Positions 51,828-60,120 of a stretch of 64,000 bases of DNA are shown one piece after another. The stretch is from G965267605 sp965267605 (GTDB lineage: Bacteria > Bacteroidota > Bacteroidia > Flavobacteriales_E > Vicingaceae), in the NCBI GenBank assembly GCA_965267605.1, contig OZ254088.1, positions 3,038,001-3,102,000 on the forward strand. Reading direction: 5' to 3'. Below the pieces are notes generated by a model. That model did no database searches. It was given only the letters and a program-made list of their open reading frames with translations, and was not told the DNA's origin. A program made the position numbers and the translations under genes. Position 1 is the stretch's first letter. Every line of letters starts with the position of its first letter.

Positions 51828-52936
51828 TAGCGAGGCACCTCAATTTGTTTAATGATGTCTGCAATTACATCGTCAGCTTCTACTCCCTCCATCTCACGTT
51901 CTGGCGTTACAATAATCCTGTGATTCAACGCAGGGTAAGCCACATCCTGGATATCATCGGGCGTTACAAAGTCACGACCTCTAATGGCAGCAATGGCTTT
52001 TGAAGCGCGAAGAATAGCAAGGGAAGCCCTTGGACTTGCTCCAAGGAAAAGGTCTCCGTTGTTTCTTGTATTGTAGACAATGTCAGCGATGTAATCAAGT
52101 AGAGATTCTTTGATATGAATCGTTTCTATGATACCACGCATGCGTTTGATTTCCTCTGCGTTCAAAACTTTGGAAACAGAGGTGGTGATGTCAATGCTGA
52201 AGTTGTTTTGGAACCGCTTGAGAATCTGTTTCTCATCCTCGTGTGTCGGATAATGCAAACGGATCCTAAACAGGAACCTATCTAACTGCGCTTCCGGAAG
52301 TTTGTAGGTACCTTCTTGCTCAACAGGGTTCTGCGTAGCAATTACAAAGAAGGGGTATCCCATAGGATAAGTGGTTCCATCAATGGTAACCTGCCGCTCT
52401 TCCATTACTTCAAACAAGGAAGCCTGTGTTTTGGCCGGTGCCCTGTTGATCTCATCGATGAGGATGATATTAGAGAACAAGGGTCCTTTGTTAAAGGTGA
52501 ACTCGGAAGTTTTCATGTTGAAGACTGTGGTACCAGTCACATCTGTAGGCATCAGGTCTGGCGTGAATTGTATTCTGGAGAATCCAACATCCAGCGATTG
52601 GGCAATGAGTTTTGCCATTAGCGTTTTGGCGATGCCAGGTACACCCTCCATCAGGATATGACCATCTGCAAAGATCCCGGCCAGGATCATTTCAATCGCT
52701 TTTTCCTGACCAACGATCACCTTTCCGATCTCATGCCGGATTTTAATAATGTTGTTATTGAAAGCTTCAACATCCGCCCGATTTTCTCCCCAGGTCATTT
52801 GTTCCGGTGGAGCTACCGCGGGTTCAGTGCTTGGCGTTGGGGGCACCTCAGGTGTCTGAGGTACTTCATTCGCGCCATTGTTTTCTGCTTCTGGCTTAGA
52901 CTGCTGTTCCTGGTTCTCTTCCATGTTACTTTGCAT
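51827..52936 (-). CDS. MoxR family AAA+ ATPase
   Basis: 369 residues. A Pro/Glu-rich N-terminus (about 1-45) is followed by the AAA+ core with Walker A GVPGIAKT, Walker B ILIDEINRAPAKTQASLFEVMEERQ, and sensor region FFVIATQNPVEQEGTYKLPEAQLDRFLFR. MoxR chaperones assist assembly or activation of partner VWA/DUF58 proteins. ATG 52924, one nt after the DUF4350 stop, is an alternative start; the listed start overlaps that gene by 11 nt. Confidence 0.95.
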   Translation of the reverse strand: MQSNMEENQEQQSKPEAENNGANEVPQTPEVPPTPSTEPAVAPPEQMTWGENRADVEAFNNNIIKIRHEIGKVIVGQEKAIEMILAGIFADGHILMEGVPGIAKTLMAKLIAQSLDVGFSRIQFTPDLMPTDVTGTTVFNMKTSEFTFNKGPLFSNIILIDEINRAPAKTQASLFEVMEERQVTIDGTTYPMGYPFFVIATQNPVEQEGTYKLPEAQLDRFLFRIRLHYPTHEDEKQILKRFQNNFSIDITTSVSKVLNAEEIKRMRGIIETIHIKESLLDYIADIVYNTRNNGDLFLGASPRASLAILRASKAIAAIRGRDFVTPDDIQDVAYPALNHRIIVTPEREMEGVEADDVIADIIKQIEVPR

Positions 52937-54212
52937 TGATATAAAAATGTTGAAGCACCTGATAGAACTCCACCATCAGTTCTTCGGAGATCTGTTCGTT
53001 GGTTTTAACTACCTGATACTTGTCAAATATTACCTGTACTTCCTGCTTGCTGAGCTTAGCCCGTTGTGCTAATCTAGCAACAAACTGCTTATCGATTTCC
53101 TTGGTCGCAAGGCCATACCTGTCTCGTACGTTGGACAAGAATAAAGCCATTTGATCCATGGATAATTTTCTGTGATTTCTTTGAAGGTAGTAGAGCGACC
53201 CTACAGTACGAATGAAATCCAAAGACGTGTTGCTATTGGGGTGCCTTATTGGAATAATGCGTTGCCTTCTCTTTGCTCTGAAAAGAACATATAATAGGGC
53301 CATTGCGAGGATTACATATAGTGCATACTTCAACGGGGGCTGTGAAAGAATGTACCTGAATGGTCCCTCACCAATGTTTATCCCGCCATTACCACCAAAA
53401 TCCATACTTGGCATTTTACTGGCTTCATCCCAGTATACGGGTCCTTCTTCGAGGTGGGTAACAACACCATTGAAATATTCGAAACCATCGTTTTCCGTTG
53501 TGTAATAATTGCAGAACAGGATAGGATTGGAATGCAGCAACAATGTGCCATCACCCACATCGATTTTCACAAAGTTCATGTGTTGATCATCCAGATTACC
53601 CAACTCTGCATAGGTAATGCTGGTATCGTAAATGATGTCTTCGTGGATGTACCGCCAGTTGTAGTAGGGGTAGTACATCTGGTACCTATACCTGAACGAG
53701 TAAGAAGTATCTTTCTTTAATTCAGGGTGGGTAAAGTTTACTTGAACCGCAGAATCCTGAATCTCACTATAGGCCGATGAAGTACTGAAATCATCCAGAT
53801 AGATTTCATAATGTTCGTTGAGGTTATCTAACAGCTGATAGGGAATGTAGTTGGATGCAATAAGTGCAGTATTCCCCGCGCGGAGATACTTCAACATGTG
53901 GTCAATGTCAGCACTGTCCAGGTACATATGTTCTCCAACAAAGATGTAAGCACTATTGGATTCGTCATCAATAGGTAATTCCCTTACAAGGTCTTCCTTG
54001 ATGTCATCTACCCCATCTTCACTGAGCTCATCCAGAAGTTTGTGCGCAACAAGAAGGCCATAAGGTTGATCTGATTCGGTTGACCAATAGGTATACCAGT
54101 CATACTTGTACGGTTCGGGAGCGAACCATTTGAAGATTAACCACAACAAAAGGATTACACCAGCAATGATGGAAAGCACAATTACTAAAGTCTTGTTTCC
54201 TCCTTTAGCCAT
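52926..54212 (-). CDS. DUF4350 domain membrane protein
   Basis: 428 residues. An N-terminal helix (about 8-28), a periplasmic part with the DUF4350 segment (SDQPYGLLVAHKLLDEL, then IFVGEHMYLDSADIDHMLKYLRAGNTALIAS), a second helix near residue 300-320 (YALYVILAMALLYVLF) and a cytoplasmic tail. Such proteins accompany DUF4129 and MoxR in many genomes. It overlaps the DUF4129 gene by eight nt. Confidence 0.9.
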   Translation of the reverse strand: MAKGGNKTLVIVLSIIAGVILLLWLIFKWFAPEPYKYDWYTYWSTESDQPYGLLVAHKLLDELSEDGVDDIKEDLVRELPIDDESNSAYIFVGEHMYLDSADIDHMLKYLRAGNTALIASNYIPYQLLDNLNEHYEIYLDDFSTSSAYSEIQDSAVQVNFTHPELKKDTSYSFRYRYQMYYPYYNWRYIHEDIIYDTSITYAELGNLDDQHMNFVKIDVGDGTLLLHSNPILFCNYYTTENDGFEYFNGVVTHLEEGPVYWDEASKMPSMDFGGNGGINIGEGPFRYILSQPPLKYALYVILAMALLYVLFRAKRRQRIIPIRHPNSNTSLDFIRTVGSLYYLQRNHRKLSMDQMALFLSNVRDRYGLATKEIDKQFVARLAQRAKLSKQEVQVIFDKYQVVKTNEQISEELMVEFYQVLQHFYINAK

Positions 54213-54930
54213 TGGTTACTTTTTGGAGGTAGCTTTTGAAGCGTGGCGAGAGGTTTTGGTACTCGCTATTAGTTAGGTCATAAGTACCATACCATACACG
54301 CTCGAAAATCAACGTTAACTGCCTGAACTCATCAAACTCCGGTCTTGCAAACATCTCCTGGAGGTATTCGCCATTGGTTTTCTCACGCTTCCATTTGATC
54401 CAGCCGTTCTCCGAAATCTGTTTAAGAATCATTAGGTACTGTACCCGTAATGCTTGTTTCAGATTGTCATCTTCCAGTGCTTCGCGAAGGAACCGTTCAA
54501 GCTCTGTTTCGTGAATATACTCTTCAAGATTCTCAAGCGTGATCACCTTAGTTTTCTTGATCTTTTTGCTTGAAGAGAAGGAGCCGCTGAATGCTACTCG
54601 ATAGATCACATAAGCAAGAATGCCTATGATCAATAAGTACATCAATACCTGCATTGCAGGACCTATACCGAAGTTGGGAACGTCAATGTCAGGATCTGGC
54701 AAGTCTACATCTAGATCTGGCTTTTCCTTTGGTGGAGGAGGCTCACGCTCGTCACTGTAATCAATCTTTCCTTTAACCCCCTTCCAGTCTTCCTCAGATA
54801 CGACATACTCGTTTAAAGACGACTTCTTGTACTTCTCCGTATCATCGATTGCGCCCAACGCAGTGAGCGAGAAACACACTAGTAGAATCAATACCGCTAT
54901 GCTCCCAAGCTTATTCCGTGTATACACCAT
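54205..54930 (-). CDS. DUF4129 domain membrane protein
   Basis: 241 residues from ATG 54930 (a TTG at 54951 would add seven). An N-terminal helix or signal peptide, an acidic Pro-rich segment (EPPPPKEKPDLDVDLPDPD), a helix at about 100-120 and a cytoplasmic helical domain ending in REALEDDNLKQALRVQYLMILKQI and LTLIFERVWYGTYDL, the DUF4129 pattern. Its start lies 20 nt inside the SpoIIM gene. Confidence 0.9.
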   Translation of the reverse strand: MVYTRNKLGSIAVLILLVCFSLTALGAIDDTEKYKKSSLNEYVVSEEDWKGVKGKIDYSDEREPPPPKEKPDLDVDLPDPDIDVPNFGIGPAMQVLMYLLIIGILAYVIYRVAFSGSFSSSKKIKKTKVITLENLEEYIHETELERFLREALEDDNLKQALRVQYLMILKQISENGWIKWKREKTNGEYLQEMFARPEFDEFRQLTLIFERVWYGTYDLTNSEYQNLSPRFKSYLQKVTNG

Positions 54931-56824
54931 AAGAAGTTTTTCTCTCACCAAGTGTCTTGACCTTTTCGAGCAGGGACGAAGCGGTGAGTAATTCCTTTTG
55001 AGAATGGTAATAGAATATCATAGATGCCGGCCAAAGTGTGCCCAGAAGCAGGAGGCTAAAGATGGCAATGAAAGCAAAGAAAGACACCACCAACTGATTG
55101 GTTAGGTCCGCATCGTATTCTACGTTCCACGTCAACATTTCGAACAACATCCAAACCACCATGGAAGTATTCAGGAACATGATAAGCATAGACAACAGAA
55201 CGATCAGTGTTTGTATACCGATCATTTTCCAAAACCCACCACGCATGAATTTGAACACTCTCCCAAAGGCGGTAAATGGGTTGATGCTCTCCACCACTGA
55301 AATGTAAACGGCCAATGACAACATTGGTACGAGCAGAAGAATCGAAAACGGAATTAACCACCACTGTTCACCAATGTCCAACAGGTAGAAATACCCGATC
55401 AGTAATCCCTGAAGTATTACGATCGAATACCCATGACGCAGCACGAATTTGAAGAAGCCCTTCGCAGACCATTGGAAATACTGCTTGGGATTCTCAATGT
55501 CTTGTTTGGCCAAAAACATCATCACCCATAATGTGATGCTGAAACAACCAATATTGAACGCAAGTAACCACGGAAATTTATCGTAATCAAAGAATTGCCT
55601 GATCTCATAGTAATATCCTAAGGCCTGGACGATCCATGGATCATTGGTTGAGGTTCCGTAGGTAAAGTCAAATTCAAAACCATCCAGATACATGAAACCA
55701 AAGGCAATGCCGTAACCTATGGAAAGAAAGAAGGCGGTGTAAAAAACCGGCTTCAGGTATTTCTTAAATGCCAGAAACGCATGCATAAATATTTCCCCGG
55801 CAGACCTAAGCACCGGGTAATCGAATATGAGTGAACGATCGGGATTTAGCTTCGCCTTTTTCAATGGTTTCTTGAATCCATCCGCAGCCTTGAGCCTGGG
55901 ATAATAAAAGAAATACCCCAGGATCATAAACAGAGAACCCATGATCACCGCGGCCCGGACCATGTCCGGAACATCTGTGTACCGTGTAAGAAATCCTTCA
56001 AGTATTGCCGCAAAGACAATCAAAGGAGAAATAGCGAACATGATCTTAACCCCATGTTGTGCTGCCGCCAGAAAGCTCTGCATTCGATTATAAGTTCCGG
56101 GAAACACCAACCCTCGCCCTATGACCAAGCCAGCTCCTCCGGCAATGATGATACAGGAAATTTCAACCGTACCATGGATCCAGATGGTAAGGAACGAATC
56201 CCAGAACAAGTCACGCTCATGAAAGAATTGCTGGAAGGTGCCCAGCATGACACCGTTCTGGATCATGATCCCAATAGTTCCAATACCGAAGAACACACCC
56301 AGTACAAAGGTCATGAACGAAACACGAAGGTTGTTAAGCGCAATCCCAAAAGTCATGTCCATCTGGTTCATCTTCTTGTAGACTGCCATAGGGTCCCCAC
56401 TCTCAATATTTTCAATGGTCATATCTACATACTGGTCTCCAAGTATGAGCCTTGAGAACGAAGGATCATGCGCAGAAGACACCCAGCCTATAGTGAAACA
56501 CAAAACGAAGAGAAGAAAGGATACCAGCATTTCCCTGCGATGCACCCACATGATTTGCGGCACTTCATCTGTCCAGAACTCAGCAAACTTCTCCCACTTG
56601 AAACTGTTCTTCTTGTATACCAGGGAAAAGATGCGTTGTGCAAGCCTGTTGAGGTATACCCGCACAGAACGATTTTTATAGAATGTACGCGCAAAGCTCA
56701 AATCATCCGTTACATTGATGAAAAGGTCGTTCAGCTTCTCAGGATCTTTGGTGTTGGATTGAAGTAACCGTTCGTACTCCTTCCATTTCTCCTGGTTCTG
56801 CTTTATGAATTTGGACTCACGCAT
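54911..56824 (-). CDS. SpoIIM family membrane protein
   Basis: 637 residues. The SpoIIM domain spans about 85-300 (FSRLILGDQYVDMTIENIESG, LRVSFMTFVLGVFFGIGTI, WIHGTVEISCIIIAGGAGLVIG), followed by a second membrane region of six or more helices without a family name. In Bacillus SpoIIM helps peptidoglycan degradation during sporulation; Bacteroidota do not sporulate, and the homologue is a constant part of this MoxR cluster. Divergent from the RDD gene by 50 nt. Confidence 0.92.
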   Translation of the reverse strand: MRESKFIKQNQEKWKEYERLLQSNTKDPEKLNDLFINVTDDLSFARTFYKNRSVRVYLNRLAQRIFSLVYKKNSFKWEKFAEFWTDEVPQIMWVHRREMLVSFLLFVLCFTIGWVSSAHDPSFSRLILGDQYVDMTIENIESGDPMAVYKKMNQMDMTFGIALNNLRVSFMTFVLGVFFGIGTIGIMIQNGVMLGTFQQFFHERDLFWDSFLTIWIHGTVEISCIIIAGGAGLVIGRGLVFPGTYNRMQSFLAAAQHGVKIMFAISPLIVFAAILEGFLTRYTDVPDMVRAAVIMGSLFMILGYFFYYPRLKAADGFKKPLKKAKLNPDRSLIFDYPVLRSAGEIFMHAFLAFKKYLKPVFYTAFFLSIGYGIAFGFMYLDGFEFDFTYGTSTNDPWIVQALGYYYEIRQFFDYDKFPWLLAFNIGCFSITLWVMMFLAKQDIENPKQYFQWSAKGFFKFVLRHGYSIVILQGLLIGYFYLLDIGEQWWLIPFSILLLVPMLSLAVYISVVESINPFTAFGRVFKFMRGGFWKMIGIQTLIVLLSMLIMFLNTSMVVWMLFEMLTWNVEYDADLTNQLVVSFFAFIAIFSLLLLGTLWPASMIFYYHSQKELLTASSLLEKVKTLGERKTSYGVYTE

Positions 56825-56874
56825 GTAGGGACTAGTAACGTTGGGCGATAATGGTAAATTTATAAATTTCGCAT

Positions 56875-57594
56875 ATGCGCGTAATCGAGATCACTACAAC
56901 GCAGAATGTAACCATTCAGTATGAACTGGCAACCGTGTGGCAGCGGATATTTGCGTACCTGCTGGACATCATTATCATCATGCTGTTGTCTTGGATACTT
57001 GGATTGATATTCTGGTTGGGAACGGAAAGTGACCTGGTCGCTGGCATTGTTGCTTCGATCATATTCTTCTTCTATACACCCATCAGTGAGATGACGATTC
57101 GTGGTCAAACCATTGGTAAACTTGCACTGGGCATCAGGGTGGTGAAGTTGAGTGGGAAGCAACCTACGTTTACAGATTACATGACACGTTGGGCATTTAG
57201 GATGGTAGATATTTACTTCACCATAGGATCGGTTGGGATTTTGATGATAGCCTCTACAGACAATGGGCAGCGGTTGGGTGGACTGCTTTCCAACACAACG
57301 GTCGTGAAACGAGAAAACTCCTTCAAACTGGATCTCGGTGATCTACTTAGACTTAATAGCAGAGAAGGATATGAAGCAACACATCGCAACGTTACAAGGC
57401 TGAGTGAAGAAGACATGTTACTTGTGAAATCTGTTATAGATCGATACCAAAGGCATCCGAACAAAGCACATCAGGATGCTGTTCTTCAAACAACAAGAAG
57501 ATTAATGGAGTTGTTGGGGTTGAATGAAGAACCAAAGAACAAGTTGCAGTTCCTGAGAAAGGTGTTAAGTGACTATGTTGTGCTTACCAGATGA
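56875..57594 (+). CDS. RDD family membrane protein
   Basis: 239 residues. The RDD domain has three hydrophobic segments: VWQRIFAYLLDIIIIMLLSW with the Arg-Asp pair spread as R..LD, a second helix near residue 55-75, and RGQTIGKLALGIRVVKLSG plus YMTRWAFRMVDIYFTIG. A cytoplasmic tail of about 90 residues follows. It is divergently paired with the MoxR/SpoIIM cluster, a usual arrangement. Confidence 0.92.
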   Translation: MRVIEITTTQNVTIQYELATVWQRIFAYLLDIIIIMLLSWILGLIFWLGTESDLVAGIVASIIFFFYTPISEMTIRGQTIGKLALGIRVVKLSGKQPTFTDYMTRWAFRMVDIYFTIGSVGILMIASTDNGQRLGGLLSNTTVVKRENSFKLDLGDLLRLNSREGYEATHRNVTRLSEEDMLLVKSVIDRYQRHPNKAHQDAVLQTTRRLMELLGLNEEPKNKLQFLRKVLSDYVVLTR

Positions 57595-57654
57595 TTAACA
57601 AACTTTAACTATTGAAAGGCTGCTGGGCCAGGTTGCAGAGATTAAATTCAGTTG

Positions 57655-58872
57655 ATGAAGTGTCCTTATAAGGGATATCACAAGTCTGAAAAGACAGACA
57701 GTTACGAACTGGAGGTGTTCAGTTCAGTTGAAGATTTTCCAGAAGATTGTTGGGAAAAGTTCTTCGCGTCTGACGATCCTTTTTGTAGCAGGGATTACTT
57801 CATTGCGCTGGAGCGTGAAAGCGGGCTGGTTCCGAGATATATTCTGGCACGTGAGATGGGCACTCCGGTATTCGCAGCGTATTTTCAAATTGTGGACTTT
57901 ACTGGCCAAAGTCTGGCTCAGGCGATGGCTCCCGAAGATGGGCCAATGAGTCTAAGTGCGGGCCGGATTCTCAAACTATTCAGCAGCTACTTCTACAACA
58001 GACAGTGGAAACTACTGATCTGTGGGAACGCATTGAACCCGAGCAAGAGTGGATTGGGAAGATGCTCATTGCCGCTTGAAAAACAGCAGAATTACCTCAA
58101 GGCATCCATCAACTTGATGAAGGCAGGAGCCCGTAAACATGAGGACATTAAAGCGGTTCTGGTTCCAGCGGTACTTAATGAAGAACGAGCACAGGTGTTC
58201 AAAGGCAACAGTTTTAGAGACGTGGTTACTGACCCCGAAATGGTGGTCGATCGTTTAGGTGATTGGGACAACTACGATCAGTACCTACAGGCGCTCTCTT
58301 CCAAATACCGTGTTCGTGCCAAGAAGGCGATGAAGAAGAGCAAGGATGTAACAACCCATGAACTGGATGAAGATGCATTGGTACTACACATGAATACCAT
58401 GGATGAGCTTTACTCCAATGTTGTGGATAGTGCGAGGCTGTGTTTAGTGAGGGTTGACCCTGAATACTACCTGAGGGTGAAACGCGCACTTGGCGATGAG
58501 TTCAAAGTCTATGGGTATTTCCTTGAGGGAGAACTCATAGGGTTCATTACCTATATGGTGGGTAGTTCGGAAACGGATGTTCACCTGATCGGACTGAACT
58601 ATAATTACACCAGATCGCATTCGCTGTATTCAAGAATTCTCTATGACAGTATCGAACGTGCCATTTCGTATGGATGTTCTAAAGCGTACTTCGGAAGAAC
58701 GGCTACCGAGATCAAGAGTACGATTGGGGCTGTGCCTGTAGATTCAAAGGCTTACTTCAGAACAACGAACAAGGTTTCCAATGCCGCCTTGAGGCCATTG
58801 AGAAAACTGGTCAAACCGCAGGAATGGGTCTTCCGGTCTCCGTTCAAGACCACCACATCAGAAGCGCAATAA
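57655..58872 (+). CDS. GNAT/FemAB-like N-acetyltransferase domain protein
   Basis: 405 residues from ATG 57655 (a TTG precedes it directly). The C-terminal half (about 200-380) has the acetyltransferase-like order YSSKYRVRAKKAMKKSKDV-type basic stretch, then VYGYFLEGELIGFITYMVGSSETDVHLIGLNYNYTRSHSLYSRILYDSIERAI, characteristic of FemAB-related GNAT domains that modify peptidoglycan or polysaccharide. The N-terminal half is a similar fold. The acceptor is unknown. Confidence 0.82.
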   Translation: MKCPYKGYHKSEKTDSYELEVFSSVEDFPEDCWEKFFASDDPFCSRDYFIALERESGLVPRYILAREMGTPVFAAYFQIVDFTGQSLAQAMAPEDGPMSLSAGRILKLFSSYFYNRQWKLLICGNALNPSKSGLGRCSLPLEKQQNYLKASINLMKAGARKHEDIKAVLVPAVLNEERAQVFKGNSFRDVVTDPEMVVDRLGDWDNYDQYLQALSSKYRVRAKKAMKKSKDVTTHELDEDALVLHMNTMDELYSNVVDSARLCLVRVDPEYYLRVKRALGDEFKVYGYFLEGELIGFITYMVGSSETDVHLIGLNYNYTRSHSLYSRILYDSIERAISYGCSKAYFGRTATEIKSTIGAVPVDSKAYFRTTNKVSNAALRPLRKLVKPQEWVFRSPFKTTTSEAQ

Positions 58873-58916
58873 TCGAAGCGCGTGCAATTTGCTACATTCG
58901 TTAGCAAACTACTCCT

Positions 58917-59921
58917 ATGAAGAAATTTGCTTTCCTGGCTTGCGTGTTACTTGCATTGTCATCATTTGGCCAGAAGATTTATAACCTTAATGACATCAAG
59001 ACGGAAGAACTCAAGATGCTCGTGAAAAGGCCTATCATTATTCTTGAGGATGTAAACTCACAGAATTATATCGATCAGGCGGAAAAGAAAATGGCCAAGG
59101 CCAAGAAGCCAGAGAGAAAGAAAGATTTGGAGACTGCTATCGCGTTCAGCAAGAAGAACCTGGAGTACACGAATAAAGAGTTCATCAATGATTTCAAGAA
59201 AATCTGGCCCTTTAAGGTGCCGTCTATCGAGTTTAAAACTTTCGATGATGTAAAGGGAATGCGCAAGGCGAAGAATAGCAAGTATACCATTGTATATATC
59301 CGTGAGTTCTCCTTGCAAACGGCAGATATAAATGACAAATGGATGGAGGACGTAGCCATGTCCTGTCTTACCTTCCAGGCTTCAGAAAACTTCGGTAGAA
59401 GTAGCAAGGTTTACGCGATTCCGATTCCGAAACACAGCAAAATAGAATACGATAAGCATGGCATAAAGCTGTCTGCCAGAATTCTTGCCAACGATATCAA
59501 TTACGTTTTAAAATCAAACCCAAAGGGCAAGCTGAAGGATTTTGTAGCTGATCAGATAGCTAAGAACTGCGGCCAATTGAAAAATGTGACGGTATACTGC
59601 GATCAGACCATGACGGAGGGGAAGGCAACGAAGTCCGAGCTAAAGTCTGCCTATGGCAATAAGATTGAATTTGTCGCCAAGTCAGAGATAGAATCTAAGC
59701 TGTCTAATGGCACGCCAGACTATATACTTATGCCCATGCCTGAGTATATAACTTCGGGAAGTTTTCTGATCATTAGCTCTGTTGCAATACTTCACGCAAG
59801 GGCGGTGATCAATGATGAAACAGGTGACATCGTTGGATGGACAGATTTTGTTACGGGCGAAAATGTGGCGAAGCTCAATCTCAAGCCCAAGCACATGTCC
59901 AACATAAGTTCATGTAAGTAG
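58917..59921 (+). CDS. Unknown secreted protein
   Basis: 334 residues. A signal peptide ends near SSFGQ (residue 19). The mature part is Lys-rich near residues 40-90 (AEKKMAKAKKPERKKDLE) with a short coiled coil, then two alpha/beta-like blocks, one with IVYIREFSLQ and one with DYILMPMPEYI. No family recognised. It has its own start region and ends at the repeat array. Confidence 0.72.
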   Translation: MKKFAFLACVLLALSSFGQKIYNLNDIKTEELKMLVKRPIIILEDVNSQNYIDQAEKKMAKAKKPERKKDLETAIAFSKKNLEYTNKEFINDFKKIWPFKVPSIEFKTFDDVKGMRKAKNSKYTIVYIREFSLQTADINDKWMEDVAMSCLTFQASENFGRSSKVYAIPIPKHSKIEYDKHGIKLSARILANDINYVLKSNPKGKLKDFVADQIAKNCGQLKNVTVYCDQTMTEGKATKSELKSAYGNKIEFVAKSEIESKLSNGTPDYILMPMPEYITSGSFLIISSVAILHARAVINDETGDIVGWTDFVTGENVAKLNLKPKHMSNISSCK

Positions 59922-59930
59922 AGACGCTTA

Positions 59931-60120
59931 TAACTTCACACCTATTATCCTTCGACAGGCTCAGGATGAACTGCTCCATAGGTGTTCATAATTTCACACC
60001 TATTATCCTTCGACAGGCTCAGGATGAACTGCTCCATAGGTGTTCATAATTTCACACCTATTATCCTTCGACAGGCTCAGGATGAACTGCTCCATAGGTG
60101 TTCATAATTTCACACCTATT
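59931..60120. repeat. 58-bp tandem repeat array between convergent genes
   Basis: Three full 58-bp units (59935-59992, 59993-60050, 60051-60108) are identical in sequence and a fourth partial copy (60109-60120) is the coding end of the phosphatase gene. Each unit carries the element CCTTCGACAGGCTCAGGA and half of an 8-bp hairpin; adjacent units complete three hairpins ATAGGTGT / ACACCTAT (59978-60003, 60036-60061, 60094-60119) with ten-nt loops. The last one contains the phosphatase stop codon. It may serve as a two-way terminator or an amplified mobile motif. Confidence 0.93.

Noticed and set aside
59931..60120. CRISPR-like array
   Set aside because: Units are contiguous 58-bp copies without distinct spacers, and no cas genes are present.
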